From: Neelides folsomi
Taxonomy: Eukaryota > Arthropoda > Collembola > Neelipleona > Neelidae
Assembly: GCA_034687125.1 (NCBI GenBank)
Contig: JAQGBZ010000043.1
Coordinates: forward strand, 62,001 to 126,000
Length of the DNA: 64,000 nucleotides
Reading direction: 5' to 3'
Part shown: positions 42,064 to 56,958 of the stretch, one piece after another
Numbering within the stretch: position 1 is the stretch's first letter
Layout of the letters: every line of letters begins with the position of its first letter
Notes under the pieces: generated by a model
Databases searched by the model: none
What the model saw: only the letters and a program-made list of their open reading frames with translations
What the model was told of the DNA's origin: nothing
Position numbers and translations under genes: made by a program

Positions 42064-45000
42064 TTATATTAAAGTTGCTTGCATTGCATTAGCTTCGAAA
42101 AAAGGACAATGAAGTCGAAGGAGTTTTTCTGCAGAGGATCCAGGATTAGTCGCAGTAGCAGTCGCTACAACACTTTTAGTCACAACACTGCTAGTCTCAT
42201 TGCTGGTCGTAGTTGTCGTCGTAGGGGTAGTTGTCGGAGATTCAGAATCTCCAGCCGCCGCGTCCGTATGTAAATATCCACTAACACTACCATTTATTAG
42301 CGGCGGAGGCGGCGGCTCCCCTCCCCGATTCTCATCAGAAATTAAATGATCTTGAGCGGCGGACTCAGAGTTTCCCGCCTCCTCGTCGCCGTTCTCGAGG
42401 AGGCGGAGTAATGTAGAATTTTTAACTTTATCATTTTCTTTATCTTCGACAGAATGGCTAGGGTTTTCGCCACTATCCAACAAAGAACTTGGGTCAGTTC
42501 CATTGCCTTCTTCCATGGGTTCACCACCATCTGAAGAAGAGAGAGCCGGTGGGGGGATTGTGTCCATTGGCTCTTCTTCTTCATCTTCGTCGCTCCCATC
42601 GTCGGCAAGGAATTCAAGGGGAAATTGGAGGTCTTTGAGACGAGAATCATAATTGTCCATCCAAGAAGGGCTATCCTCCAACAAGTAATAAGAGTTGACT
42701 AAATCTGAACTCCGTTCGTCTAGTAGAACAGGGTCTCTGTCGTAGGAAGCGTCCACGGTTGTATGTTGGGTAATTAAAGGGTTTGGGTCTGAGATGAGAC
42801 TCTCCAAGTTGAATACAAGCGGATGATCTTCTGCAGACACCATTGCTCCAACGAAGGAACTCAGATCGAGCATCTTCAATTCTGAACCAACTTCCTCTTC
42901 ATTTCCTTCGTCCACCGGAATCTCGTCGTCAACTTCTTCGTCTTCGATGGAAGCTTCTGGGGTTTTCGGTCGGAAATGTAATCTAATAAAGAATTTATAA
43001 ATTATAATTAAACAATAATAATTATTGTTATTATAATGAAATTGAATATAAATAGTCGAGATAGGTATGTGTGATTTCTTACAAGTTACTATTGTAAGCG
43101 TATGGTCTGGGCAGGATTTGAGCAGAACTCCTTTCGGGATCAATTTCTGAAACCGGTGAAGATCCCAACTGTTCCGAATGTAGAGTCTGTCGGTTGGTTG
43201 GGGGGTAGGGAAATGCGGATGCGGAGGTTGAGGGAAGGTTGCCGGAAGAAGTCGAAGGGCGTTCTTCAGAAGAGTCGAATACTTCATAACCCATAGATCT
43301 CCAGAAATCATCGCCGTGATGACTAAGACGGTCCAGTATTACTCTGCAAATAATTGAATAAATTAAATTATCTAGATTTATAGATTTAATTCATCTTTAT
43401 AAATTTATCATTTGATATTATAATTTTGTAAATAAATATAATGTTCACCTTCCACCACGGCCAATTCTTCGTCTACTAGGACCGACATAGCGATAATTTC
43501 CTCTACTTGATATAGAAGTAGGACAAAATCTAAACCGTTTATCACCAGATCCACCTTCTTCTTTTGAGCACCAGAAGTAATTTCCATTCTCCGCGGGCTA
43601 TAATTTCATTTAATAATTCCAATTAGAATATTAAAAAATTTATATTTAATAAATATTTTTAAAATACAAGACAAAAGAAACAGCAATGATCAATTCTAAA
43701 AATTTATGCCTATTTTATAGTAGTCTAAAAACTCAAGTTAAAATTTATGCCAATCAATCGGGCACTTGCATTCAAAATTCACAAACAAGACAGATCGATA
43801 ACGTATACCCAAACATGCATACCATAAGTCCATAGCTTACGATTAAACACATTAAATTAACCAACTTGGAAATTAAAGTACAGTGTGTTCACGATTTGTT
43901 GATATTTTCGAAATATTAGTAAATAACTTTTAGAACATTATATAGTAAACACACTGTATAAAATGGCAACATCACATCATCCAGACAGTAAGCAAATAAA
44001 GTAAAAAAATTTATTCAGAATACATCTTTGGTTATCTAAATTCTATATTTTATTAGTTTGGTTGACTAAAATTTAAAGCTGAATTACAAAAAGCGTTATA
44101 GTTCTAAATTAGTTTTTGAGATCTGAAGACTATAAACATTTGACTTAATACAACAATCTTCTGAATATCTGAACAATTAACAATTTAAAAAAATATAATC
44201 TGAAGAATCTGAACAATGTACAGTGTTTAAAATCAAACAATGTATAAAAAATAAAATATCTAAAGCACGCAGCCCTCCACCGAAAGCTGAAGAAGAAGTA
44301 TTTTCTTAAGCCTGAACAAGAGCACTCACAGCGTGATAATCGCAATTGGCTTTTCTCCTGAAGGTAAAATTTCCTTCGTCTTCTTCTTCTTCTTCTGAAG
44401 GTGAAGGAACGATGGGAATTTCTTCTTCTGATGAAATATCACGATCTTCAATGGCGCTTGACTAAAATAACAAATATATATTAAATATAGTTTTCAACAT
44501 AATTTTGCTAGATGCATTAGAATAGATAAATACACATAGATATAAAGAATATAAATTAAGTTTCCTACCTGGTTGATATAAGACGCAAGGTTCTCAAGAC
44601 TTGACTGAGCCCCATTAACTTTAGACGATCGATGTTTCTTTTTCTTATTATTGTAGTGTCTTTTATCTTTCCTCGAGCCCATTGATTCCTTGTTCCACAT
44701 GTGATTGGCTTGGAAAAGCGGAGTAAAGGCAGGACGAGACGAACGTGCCATGAGAGCATCCGACATAATCTGTCCATTGAAGTCACCAGCTTGATACCTT
44801 TAGAATAAATTCAATTTAATAAAATGACCCTTCAAGCAAGATCAATGAACATAATAGAATATTGAGATTTATCATTCCTATTCATTCTTATTCATTCTTA
44901 TCATTAATTATCATTCTTATTATTAATTATTTGAATAAATTAATAATGTCAACAAACCTCTTTTCGAAAACTTCGATGGTCAAATGAAGTAATTCTCTCT

Positions 45001-46258
45001 TTGACTTCTCACGCCGTTTAACCATTTCAAGGAGTGTCACTGCTCTCGACAAGTCACGCTTGAGTTTTAGCATTTTTTCATATGAACTCTCATCATTTTT
45101 CCTATTTTTTCTCGTTTGCATCTTCTCCGTTCTTCTCCTAAAAGCTATATATGGGTTGTGGTTCGATACTCCAAATCGTGCCTCTGTCCGAACTTGGGGT
45201 ATTAACGGGTGTTGCTAAAAAATTCAATTAAATGTCAATACATAAATTTATATTCTAAATAAATATAATAAACTTAAATTTGCAATTAATTATTTACCGT
45301 TTTGAGTCGCTTGTTGAGCCAATAATCGTAAACAGCTATAATGAGATCGTCGTCTACTTTGATAAGAGCCTTTGCCTCTTGAAGGGTGACCACTGTCTGG
45401 CCACTTCCCTTCTCCAGGCGGTCCATCATCTCTTCAAACTATAAAGATCCGATCCATAAAATGGGCTCGAATAATTTTCATTTGACGTAAAAAATAAAAT
45501 ATCGTACTTTGTCTGGAGTTAACTCCAATTTGGCGGCCTGCGAATTAACCCAGTGTTCGTCTTCTGAGTCCATGTCGTAGTCTGGAATGTCTGCCTCCAT
45601 TGAAAATGCTACAAGTCATATAATTTCCCCAATTAATCTCCTCGTCATCTCCGATCCCAAGTCCACAATTAGCAAACTGCTGGAAAAACTCATTTAATTT
45701 ACGTTGCATGTAAATGAGCTGTCTGGGCATTTTGTAGTCCTCCGGGTAGAGTTTATTGTAGTAGGCGAGATCCTCAATGTCAAAAACCTCAGGGGTGGGG
45801 ATGACGATTCCAGCACAAATGGCTCTTTGAAGATGATGTTCCTAAAATAAAACATTTATTTTCATTTAACCATTAAATTTAGTTCAATTTAGGAAAATCA
45901 TTAAATTTAGGAATTGGGCGCGCTGATCCAGCATGATTCCGAGGTTCAAAAACTGGCGGCATGAGAGCAAAACTGGTGCTGGGCCAATGAAACCCCTGGG
46001 ATCCAGGGGGCCAGGGGGTTTCCACCCGTCGAGCTCGCCCTTCGCGTCGGAGGGAAAATGGAGGCCAAGGGTAGTGAATGGAGATGAAAAGAATGGCCGA
46101 CTTACAGACTCTTCTTCTTTCTCCATCCCGGTGGGCATTTGGGGAACGGCCCGATTGATGAGCGAGCAGTCAGCAGTGTCCGGGATCTCTTCGGCCTGGT
46201 AGATGGGCAAGGGCTTGCTGGCGTCCAGCGCCCGTGCCCGGAACGACAACTTGCTCAT
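42064..46258 (-). CDS. E(Pc): Enhancer of Polycomb homologue
   Basis: Scaffold subunit of the NuA4/Tip60 histone acetyltransferase complex, a nuclear chromatin regulator. Exons in transcript order: 46258-46106, 45841-45703, 45608-45508, 45438-45298, 45214-44958, 44797-44569, 44461-44330, 43597-43449, 43343-43083, 42982-42064, giving 826 residues with every phase matching. The N-terminus MSKLSFRARALDASKPLP and RAVPQMPTGMEKEEES are nearly identical to animal EPC1/EPC2 and fix the start. Exons 1-5 make the EPcA domain, ending in RTEKMQTRKNRKNDESSYEK and a basic helical stretch (KLKRDLSRAVTLLEMVKRRE). Exon 8 holds the conserved RYVGPSRRRIGRGGR. The C-terminal 300 residues are acidic, Ser/Pro/Thr-rich, with little similarity expected. 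Human EPC1 is about 836 residues, so the length is normal. The gene points away from the CG8170-like protease, with 11 kb between them. Confidence 0.96.
43881..43956. mobile_element. Tiny TA-flanked inverted repeat in E(Pc) intron 7
   Basis: Ends CAGTGTGTT and AACACACTG form a 9-bp perfect inverted repeat, with partial similarity further in. TA lies on both sides (43879-43880 and 43957-43958). At 76 bp it could be a decayed mariner-type end pair or a chance hairpin. Confidence 0.35.
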
Positions 46259-46708
46259 TTTGGCCAGGCCAGGCGGACTGGTCGAAGAGATTCACCAGGG
46301 GAGTGGAGCAGGGGAGGAAGGAGGGATGGGCCGCGGGAGCACCCAACAACTCACACAAGACATCCAAAGAGGGCCTCGCTTGCTAAAACTTTCCAAAGAC
46401 ACCAACACGCCATCAACGGTAGCAACCATCATCAACCATCGTCGGTGAACTTTACACTCTTTGGTTTTATAGGGTCATTGAATGTTTTAAATGATTTTTA
46501 TATAATTCGCTTTCTCTTGTTCCATCATCAATTGCTTCTTTACTTCTTTTCGCTTTGCTTCTTTGCCTTTGCTTCTTTTCTAATATAACGATACTTACAA
46601 ATTATATACTGCTTATTTATACTGTAATGTTTAAGTTTAAATGCTATATAGTGTGTGGGTTATCTCGAGACTTCTTGAGAGATTCCTCTTGGTAAGAGAT
46701 TCATCTTG

Positions 46709-46728
46709 AGAGACAGAGAGAGAGAGAT
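46709..46728. repeat. Short (GA)n run
   Basis: Simple dinucleotide run about 450 bases upstream of the E(Pc) start codon. Confidence 0.6.
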
Positions 46729-49700
46729 TGAGATTTGAGACGCATCTTTAATTGGTGTGTGGATTTATTAAATTAGATCATATCTTGTGGAGAAACCGTA
46801 AAATTTTTCCAAGTTTCATGAGTCCTAAAAGAGAAAAATGCTAGAGAGAAAAATGAAATGAGAAAATTTGTTAAAGATCAACTTCTCCTCATTGACGATG
46901 TAGATATTGTACTATAGATATTTAGATATTGTAGATGTTAAGGGTTGTGTGTGAATGAGCCGGTTCGCTCTCCGTCTCTCCCAAAAGTTCTCTTTGTTCG
47001 TAACAACTCTCCTCGCTTCCTCTCTTTGTCACTTCCTCTCTCTCTCTTTCTAGTAATCTAATGAAATGAGCTTAAGATCAATATCTAATAATGTGTATAG
47101 GTTGGAGATTCCAATAGGAACCTCTTTTTTTCCTGAGGTCAGAGGAGACTCATCATTGGAGGAGAGAGATATTCAATTTTCCATTACACCTCTTACAAGA
47201 GCAACTTTCCAAACGGTAAACTAATAAAAGTTGAAACAAATAGAAACTTCGTAATGGGACGGCGTAGCTCATTTCGCATAATAATTTATTTAATAAGACA
47301 CATTCACATCAGGTATGTAATTCTTAACCACGTCGTTTTATGATAAGTTTCTTAAGGAAGTCTCAGATCTCACAAGTGAAACGTGTAAATGCAGTGCTAA
47401 TTATCCTAATGATTGTTTATAACATTTTCCATACACCACGGATTTGAGAAAACACTTTAGTTATACAAACTCATACAAATGCACTTTTACTTTTATTTAT
47501 GAATAAGAGGATCTCCCAACGACATGTGACAATCGAAAGTCACATACACAGACAAATATTATAAACTCTATTGTTTCTTCGCATTGAATCATTCTCCCAT
47601 TTCATTTCTTTTTAAACGCTTTGGACTTTATCATTACTCATTAGTGTCATTAGAAATTTTCTTAAATGTGCCTAAGCCTTGTTTCAATAATATAATAGGT
47701 TAGCGAATAAAATGACATCCTGGGCGTAAACCGGAATAAAGATATGCCTAAAACACAACCTAAAACATTTCTCAGTTTTAAGCCTAAGATGATTTAAACA
47801 CAAAATTTAAATTTAAAATGCTAATTTGTGACACTTTTCTGAAAAGATCTTATTATGCATAATTAAAAATTATTTCCTACAAATTTTTATTCTTTGTTGT
47901 TCAATGAGAAAACAAAAGTTTACGGTTTCATTTAAAATATTGACATTTGGACTTATTGTTAGAATAATGTGCATAAAATATGTGTAATTATTCATTAATT
48001 ATTAATAATGAATAGGTAATAAAGTACAAAAAAAATTACTAGCAAAATAATAGAATATAATAAAACATACTATACAATAACAGTACGATAAGTGTATATC
48101 AAAATTAGTTAAATTATTCAAATAAGGGAATGAACAAACAATTAAAATTGTATAAAAGAGAGAATATCTACTTAAACCATGATAATGAGATTTTGGCTAG
48201 GTTAAGGTTAGTCATTGGTGTATAAGTCCCAAGATTTGGCAAATTGGAAAGAGAGATGTGGAAAAGCGCTCTTCTTTATTGTTGACTCATTCATATTAGA
48301 ACAATAGTGGAAATCTAATTGTTAAGCATCTGTAGTTATCCTCAGAGATACATTTGGTGCTGTGATTCTGAGAGTGCATGCATACATATGCCATATATAT
48401 ATATATCATATAAGGATTGCAACTGTGAACGTGGCCTAGACATGAAGGCTCTGTAATAATAATCCATTCAAAGTGAAAGTTTTTTCCAAAAGCCTTTGCC
48501 ATCCTATGTACTTACATGTACATACTCTCTATGTACACTCTATGAACTCTCTATGTATTCTAGTAGACTCTACGTATATGTGTGCTTATTGTGAGTCGTA
48601 ATCTAGAAAGGCATGGAAGATAACGTGTGCATTCATAGGTAAGTTTTGTACATATTTGTGTTAGGTCTATACACACACACTCGGTCTCTTGTAGTAAAGT
48701 ATGCATGAAGAAGAGCAAATGCTCCGTTCATGTATTTTACATGCTAGTTGTATTTACCCTTTACTTCAGTCACTCAGACTCCTTCGAATCATGCAGTTAA
48801 TGAATACAGAATACACATATATATCACATGAATCACATATATGAAGAATGGGTGGGTGAGAGTTTTTCTGCTCTACACTCGTAAGAAGTTTAACTTGGAT
48901 CGGCAAAAAGAAACGAAAAGTAATATGTTGGAAAAGTGAGAAAGAAGGAAGGGTATGAGAAAGAAAAGGAAGGTGGTACGGATAGAGGTACCTGCACACG
49001 ATGCCATTCCCCATGCATACCTCACAATAACCCAAGAAGAGTATCGGCCAAAAAGGTATTCGGCCCCTATCCTCGTCTTCTTAGTCGGCTAGTGTGCTTT
49101 TTGAAAAGGAAGCGTGTGGACAGGTAAAATCGCTCATCAACCATCCCTAACTTACCCGCCCTTGCCCTCCACGTCGGACAAATTCTGAGGGGTTCATTCC
49201 CTAAGGATGATCCTCCTAAAGACAAAATAAACACGGCTTTACCATCCTTGTGGACTTTTTTTGTGTAGTGTTAAAAGTTTTTTTTGCTAGGGGCAGACAA
49301 ATTTTAAGTCCGTTACTAAATACTTATTATTAAACTTCCGGATTAATACTTAAATACTAAATAAGTATTTTCCCTTTCTTTAATTCTACGATACTTTAAT
49401 TCTATAATACTATATACTATAATCTTATACTTATAAAAAGATATAGAATACATATAAAGAAAAGATATACAATTATCGGTCAGTAAAAATAAAAGTGGAG
49501 ATTAACAATAAGCTCTTAAATGGTTACAAATTTCTTGTGAATGAAGAGCCGCCGGTCAGAGGAATCCTGAGATAGAGCAAAAGTGGTGATTAATAATCAC
49601 GATTATCCAGAAGAATTTAAAGTGGTTAAGAATTGAAGAAAATATCATCATATCAGTTCGTCGTATTCACCATGGGCTCGAACCCCTTTGCGGAATGAAG

Positions 49701-52700
49701 AGCCACGAATTGGACCGAAATCTAAAGTGAGGTAAGCTGAGAAAGAAGGGCAAGGACGACTTTGAGATACCCAGATAGATAAGAAATTTATATATACGAT
49801 GTGAGAGGTACCTAAGGAAGAACTGAAAGATAGTGAGAGCCACCGATATGATGTTGCCCTCGTAGAAGGGCAGAATGGGAAGTAAAATCCTAATCCATCT
49901 TAATCAGGTTTCACTTTTCCATGAGCTTGAACGAGCCAAGTTTGTGTACACATGGAGTCAAAAATGGAGATACTCTCTCACCAATAATTAAAGTTGAAAG
50001 TGGCCATTTGGGACAGTGAATTCTCGAATGGTGTGAGGGAGAATGTAATGTATACAGACTGTATTTAAACATATTTAGTTCATATTATTCTTATTTTCTT
50101 ATATAGTGAGAAAGGACAAGAAAACATTTGGACTTTTCCTATTAATATAAGTTTTCACTAAACTGCTACCAAGTACAGATAGGTAGTAATAAGGTAGTAT
50201 TAATAAGAGTAGTAGTACTAAGAAATAAGAATCCACTGGAATGGAAATATATCTTATATGGGATTTATACCTTGTTTGACAATCACAAAAGGTAGACGAC
50301 TGTTGAGAGCAATAAAAGAGAGACCACATAACAAGACTTGGCATAAATATGAGCGAATATAACTCTTTTCTCCAGAAAGAGCAAATGAAAGTGGATGACG
50401 GGGATCCTGAGTCACAAATACTTCTTTTGTCCGCTTCTTTATTTTCATCTTCTTCACCGGGCATCGTTTTCTTTGTTCGAAAAGTAGGCTAAAATAAGTA
50501 AGAGGCTACTCCATTAAATAGGCCTTGCTCAAAGCCACAATAAAAGAGAGCCATTACCATACCTGAGGCTCAAACGTACATACGATACAGGTAAATACAT
50601 ACAACATATGCCCAAAACCACGTGTCGACGTGTATTAATAATTTGGTCCAAAAAAAGTAAAAGGAACGGGGTGAAAATTCAGAAAACTGTTTTTGGTTTC
50701 ACTTTTATTGTTTTACCCTATATGTCATAACCTCATAACTCACAATACCATATATTGTTCTCTATTAAATATATACATAATATCAAATTATATCCACAGT
50801 GATATTTTAATTGTGACAAAAATTAAAGGAAATTACAAAAATGCAAGTTTTAAACCCAAATGCAATATTAGAATCTTGAATTTTTCAATGAACTACTTAC
50901 ATACATATATTGTAGAGTACTGTATGTATACTTAGTATATATGGTGTTTTAACAATAACGATTATTGATAAAATTGATAAATATAAAAACTATTTATTAA
51001 GTTGTAATATACCACACAGTAAATGTAATATTACAATAACAATTAGATCCAATATGCAATAGATATTAGATAGTAAGGAAAATGTAATAAGGCAGCAATT
51101 TAAAAACCGGATACATGATTTAATGGTTAGCATACGTATAGCTTGAATGTTTTTCCTTCTCACTTTTATGCATTACTACTTCGCTTTCTGTTCAATGCCA
51201 ATTCATTGAGCGTATAGCTGTTTTATTAACTACAGTAGTAGAAGAAGCTTTCGAATTATGATAGAAAACAGAGAATTCTATTCCAATTAATCATATCATA
51301 ATCATATTTTTCAAGTGAAACTCGTCAAACTTATTAGTTCTTATCATTGGTGAATAAAAGGAGTTTCCAAAATTTTTTATCTTTAATGTTAAAGTACTTT
51401 AAGTTACATTTATCACAATTCGATTACCTACAGTTAATACCCACATGAAAAAGAAAATTTTAGTAAAAAATTCATTACGTGCTACATGAAACAATCTAAA
51501 AAATCTGTAATTGTCTTTAATCATTTTTTATTTAATCATATAATTCGTGTCGGTAATATTTAACTTTTTTTCAATAAAAGAAATTCAATAATAAAATTCA
51601 AAAAAACAACATTTAAATAAATAACTGTTCATACATTATTTATTTAGTATTTTATTTAAAGATTTTGTAAAGATTTACTCCTTAGATAAGCTTTGTTTTA
51701 GTGTTTATAAAAATCCCAAAAATTAGCGACCATTCTTAATGAAAAGGCAAAAGACTTGAATGTGGCACAGCAAGAGAGATCCTTTTTTGATCATTGCTGT
51801 GTAGCTGTTTCATACTCACAAACTCACAATCAGTCTTAACTCCTTCATCCCATCTTTACTCCCTCGCCCTCAGCCTTTTTCCGTTGAAACACAAAACATT
51901 ACCATTCATTTTTCATATTCACTCTCTAAACAAGGAATTGTGCAGATCTAATGTTAAGTTAATTTCCTTACTTTAAATTACCTCCTTCCATAAAAAATGT
52001 AGGTTCACAAATTTCTAAATCTATACACATTCCTACTTGTCTAATACTTTTCTACTAGTATTAAATATTTACTTATTGAAGTATCATACTATTGTAGTAT
52101 GTGCAGGTATCAACTATATTTAAATATGAAGCTAAAATCGTTAGTTGATGAATCGCCAATTTATTTCATACATTGTATTGAAATTATAATATTTATTATT
52201 GTGATATTTTTAGTTTAATTTTGCACACTGCTGCTATCAACAGGATTGTTCTGTATTGTCAATTCTGAATGAAGATTAAATATTTTATATATTTTCCTAT
52301 ATGCGACTAAGTGCTCCAATGTTGAATTGTGATTTTAATATTATTTCTATATATTAGATATAAATAATAAATAGTGCGAAGATAGGATGAGTCAAGGAAA
52401 ATTATAGTAATAATCAGTGAGTCGTTGAGTGACTGCTCCACCTTCTTTATATTCCATTTCTTTCCTTGACCATTACGCCCATCCGTTCTTGTTATGAACC
52501 CATTAGCATTTGTCAAAGAGGAAGGCCGTATTTCCTCACCGTTTAAATGTGAAGGGGCCTTTGGGGAAAAGTGAGATCAGTGAGAGTCTGACCCAAACAA
52601 AAAGGTCTCCCAGTGGAAACAAACAATTATCAAGAGCTCGGGATTTTGCTTGGAATGCCATATGTAACTATGTTAGTAATAGTATAGCGGAATATCTTCC

Positions 52701-55700
52701 CTTTGACTGAGGGTCGGATAGAGAAGAAATCAAGGGACGGAGGAATGAAAGGTTGACCTAACCTGATTTCTAGGAGGGCTTACTACACTTACTGTAAACT
52801 CAAAACTATCGTATTTGTCAACTTACCTCAGTTTTTCCTTTATTGCTTTTCATCCGAATGGCACAGCAATAAGCTCAGGTACATATGCGTACTTTAGATT
52901 TAGATACAATATGATATGAATGATACCTAAATAGCTAATTATGTATAGCTTGATATAAATTCAATATACTTGAAGTGCAAAAATGCTTCAAATATTATAT
53001 TGTGGTGACATTGCTTTGTAGGACTTTTATTGGATCAATCTTACCTATAGAATTCATGAATTGTGAATATGAATTGAGCTTATTCAATAGTTAAGTTAAT
53101 TTCAATGGGTTAAATACCTTCCTCATTTTTGGATGGGTTGATCGAAAATCTGAGAAAATATTTGTGGATAAAAATGAATTAGATTATTATATGGCTAAAT
53201 AAATATTAATTTATGGGACATAAAATTATTTTACGTATCTAAATAAATCTCGTTTCAACATATTTTTGATTTATACAGCCAAAGATTTATTTTGAGAATA
53301 TAATCTTCAAAACTAAAGTGTTTACATACTGTCCTGTATACTTACCTAAGTATTGTATTCTAGTATTTAACATAATGTAATAATGTATAAAAGTCACCTA
53401 GTTCCATTAACAATTTTTTCTGAAAATAACGTTATAAACTAAAATTCATAAAATGTACTTTACTATTCTAAGTGTATGTGGACGTATAAGTACTTGATGA
53501 CATGATAATTATTAATTACATTTAAAACATAAAAATAAATAAGGGTATTTTTTACGTATTTAAATGTGCATCTTTTACAAATTAATGTTCCGGTACGTAT
53601 CCTATGTATTTACTTAAAAGGACATTACTATCACAAAATTGTTTGTGAATATGAAGATCGGGCTAAATTCGTTGTCTTACTCATCTTAATTATATATTTG
53701 ATCTAGGAATCTCAGTAAGTACCCTAATTGAGCAGAGCTTGAACATATTTTGCCTTGATCTTGACCATCTTCTTCGTGACTCCAAAATAAGAAAGAGAAA
53801 GGCCCTCTTTCAATTTTGATGAGTTTGACAATAGATAAGGAAGTTTTAACGACGTGACTTTTATTTCGGACATTTCAACCGTGTAGTTTCTAACTATCTT
53901 GCTTTAAGTAGAAATAGAATCTCAGAGATTCAAAGATGGCTTTGGTTAATGAAGATTTCAGGAGACAAGTTCCATTGATGGTTCATCTTTTAAGTCTCAT
54001 TATAAGGTCATCATCATTATTAGTAATATTTAAATATTTAAATATTTTTAAGTGCCCAAAAAATTAAACTGACTGACGGAAAATGCTATTTTAATTGTTT
54101 TTAAACTGAATATTAAATATTATACTATATACTATTTATTTATGTAGTACATACATACTATACATTCCGTGCGATATATACGGATATGCATTTGATATTC
54201 AGTTGATAATAATATCAGTTAAAAAAATCTGCACACAAATATTGTGATGCGTTGATGGGCCAAATGCACGTGGACGTGACTCAGGAAATTTTGATTTAAT
54301 CTCTCGACATTGAGGAGCCAGAAATCCTAACGGCAATTTTCTTTAATGTGAAAGTTGCAATTTGTAAATTTCCAATTCTTGTCTTCATTCCCAATTTCCT
54401 TCCGAGTCATGAAATGGTAATGAAATAAGAATGACGCTTCTGCTTTTCAATCACTTCTTGTTTGGATGCTGTAATCAATACTATTCATTTCAAAATGTCA
54501 ATCAAGTTACATATACCATACATAAAAAATGATGATCAAATAAATCTGATTTTTCATAAAAATAAACATTTTAGCAATATTTCAATAAACATCGATATAT
54601 CAAGAGTTTGATGTTATATTACATATTTATAATATTTAAAAGAAAATAAGAAAAAGAATTGAAAGCTAATAATGTGAGGGATTGATTGCATATTTTTATG
54701 CCATAATTTTTAATGCTAATTCATACATCCTTATTTCTTGGCCCTTATTATGATTTCCAATTTAGCCATCAAGTTGATTTCTTCCTACGCTTCAATATTT
54801 TAACATTGTTTCAATTTCCTTTTTCACTTTTACTCATTATAATTTATGGTTCTTTAAGTAGGTTTATGATCTTTTAATTTAAAGTAAAAATCAAAATTTT
54901 AGTTTTCGCATACAAAATTATTACAATAATGGATTCATGCACTATTCATAAATTTATAATTTAATATTAATAATTGTGCTAACCCTAAGGTCAATTCTTA
55001 ATTATAAATTGTGGTTTTACAATTTATTCTTTACTTTAATTAATAATTGTGAAAAATATTAATCTTCCTCAATATTTAGCCCTTTATATTGATTAATAAA
55101 AACATTCATTCTATAATTCAGTATTTTATTAAAATCAATATAAACTATATTAACTATACAATATTAACTATAATTAACTATAAGTTATGTATATTTAAAT
55201 AGAATCTAACCTTCTAAATATTGTTTAATATTTCCCTTATAAACCATTAAACCAAAAACCTTTGTGTTCGATGTGGGTTTTGAGGAACCTCAAAAGTGTC
55301 ACATTTGGGAAAATAACACGTTCCTTGACTTAACATTGGAGATTTTCCTTTCAGTATATAATTAACGCTTCGCTATTTACGAGTATTAATATGCAGGAAA
55401 TATGATCATAAATAAGAGTTTGCATTTTCACAGTTCCTTTCCTTCATAGTGATTTTCCTTCATCTTTTCCATCTTGGTTATACCGATTGGTATAATTAAT
55501 AAGACATGAGAAATTTCACATCAATCAAATATCGAAAATAAATTATCCATGTTGTATTCCTATACGAGAAGTTTTCACATTAGAGAGCAATGGCATTTGA
55601 TGAGCGTGATAAAAGTGTTTAGGTATATCTGAATATCCTTTCTTTAGGGGCTTTTGAAAATACAAATACGTAATCTCATGTCTTCAACTTTTTTCAAACT

Positions 55701-56951
55701 CACTAGTTGTTTCGATTGCAATTAGCTATTAGAAAAGGATCCGGTCGTCTCGAGAGTGTAATGTGCTACTGACTGAGTCAACTGGTTGTTAAGGCCGTAA
55801 TTCCTCATTTTGTAGGTAACAATGGCAGTAGTCTCATATGTATGACTCTGCCGTCCATTCCTAATTTGTTGGTTCGAAGGTTACATGCGGTCATCCGGAA
55901 GTCATTTACCTAAGCAGCGAAAGGATTTCTCTTTCGCCAATGAAAAATTACAACAGTTTCCGAATTCTCTGTCGGTCATGTGATTGTGATTGAATGTAAT
56001 AAAGATTTGCATGTGGGATATGTGGGATTTTGCCATGGGCAATGCCATGGACACTCTTTCCTTTTCATCTCCTTATGCAGTCGCCTTGGTGGTTACTTGG
56101 TTACGATCTCCTACTCACTTTCATCAATTTGAAAGATGAGTTAAATATTCCATTCTGGTTTCATTTATGATTCTATTTGCCTTCAAGGGCCAAAGGAATT
56201 CTTACCATCATTGTTAGTTCAACTTTATTGCACGAGATGCGATAGAGATGCGAAATGTGCAGTTGAGTGACTTTGCTCTTTGGGAAAACAAAGGAAAACA
56301 AAGGAGTTGGATAGGAAGTTTGCGTTTGGGGGAAAAGAGAAATGGGTCTAGAAATTACTTCAACCTTTAATTTCCTCTCGATAGATTGGCAAGAGATTCA
56401 CTCATTGAATCACATGCCAAAATGAGCTAATGAAACTTTAATAATTCAATACACCAAATGATCAATTGCAGCACATTTATAGCCATGAAGCTTTTCTCTT
56501 TCGTTAATGACACGGAAAAAAATTAAATGTGTATGAGTATTGATATGTAATATAGTACACATATAAGTACAGATACTATTCATAGTGATAATGATAAATG
56601 ATGTGTATTTATACAATTATACAGATACTATACATAGTGATAAATATTGTATATCTGTAAGTCATTTTAAGAATCTTTCAATTTCAACCCCTTTCATTGA
56701 ATTTGTATAAAGATTTGCAAATTGAATATTTGCATTTCCATTGAACCACATGATTACATTTAATGGTTGATGCTAAAAAGTTCTCAGTCGCGAGAAGAAT
56801 AAAAGAGCAAAGAGATTAAGAAGTTGAAGGGAAGCAATAAGGATTGGGTTTCAAATTGAATGAAATCAGTCTGATGATGGGAGAGGTTGAAATGAAATGA
56901 GTATGTGAAATTTGGGCAAAATGGGGATTGAATGGGCAAATAAGAAGACCG

Positions 56952-56958
56952 TATAAAT
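56952..56958 (+). promoter_or_regulatory. Candidate TATA box for the CG8170-like gene
   Basis: The motif tataaat lies about 620 bases upstream of ATG 57575. A splice acceptor (aatgcag, ending 57554) sits just before that ATG, which suggests a 5' UTR intron between a start site near 56.98 kb and the coding exon. The motif is common by chance in AT-rich DNA. Confidence 0.25.

Noticed and set aside
44022-44060. A tctttggttatct motif resembling miR-9
   Set aside because: The following bases do not match the rest of the mature miRNA, and no complementary arm forms a hairpin.
49670-49740. A ggttcgagccc motif on the minus strand resembling a tRNA B box
   Set aside because: No matching A box, acceptor stem or anticodon arm at the right spacing.
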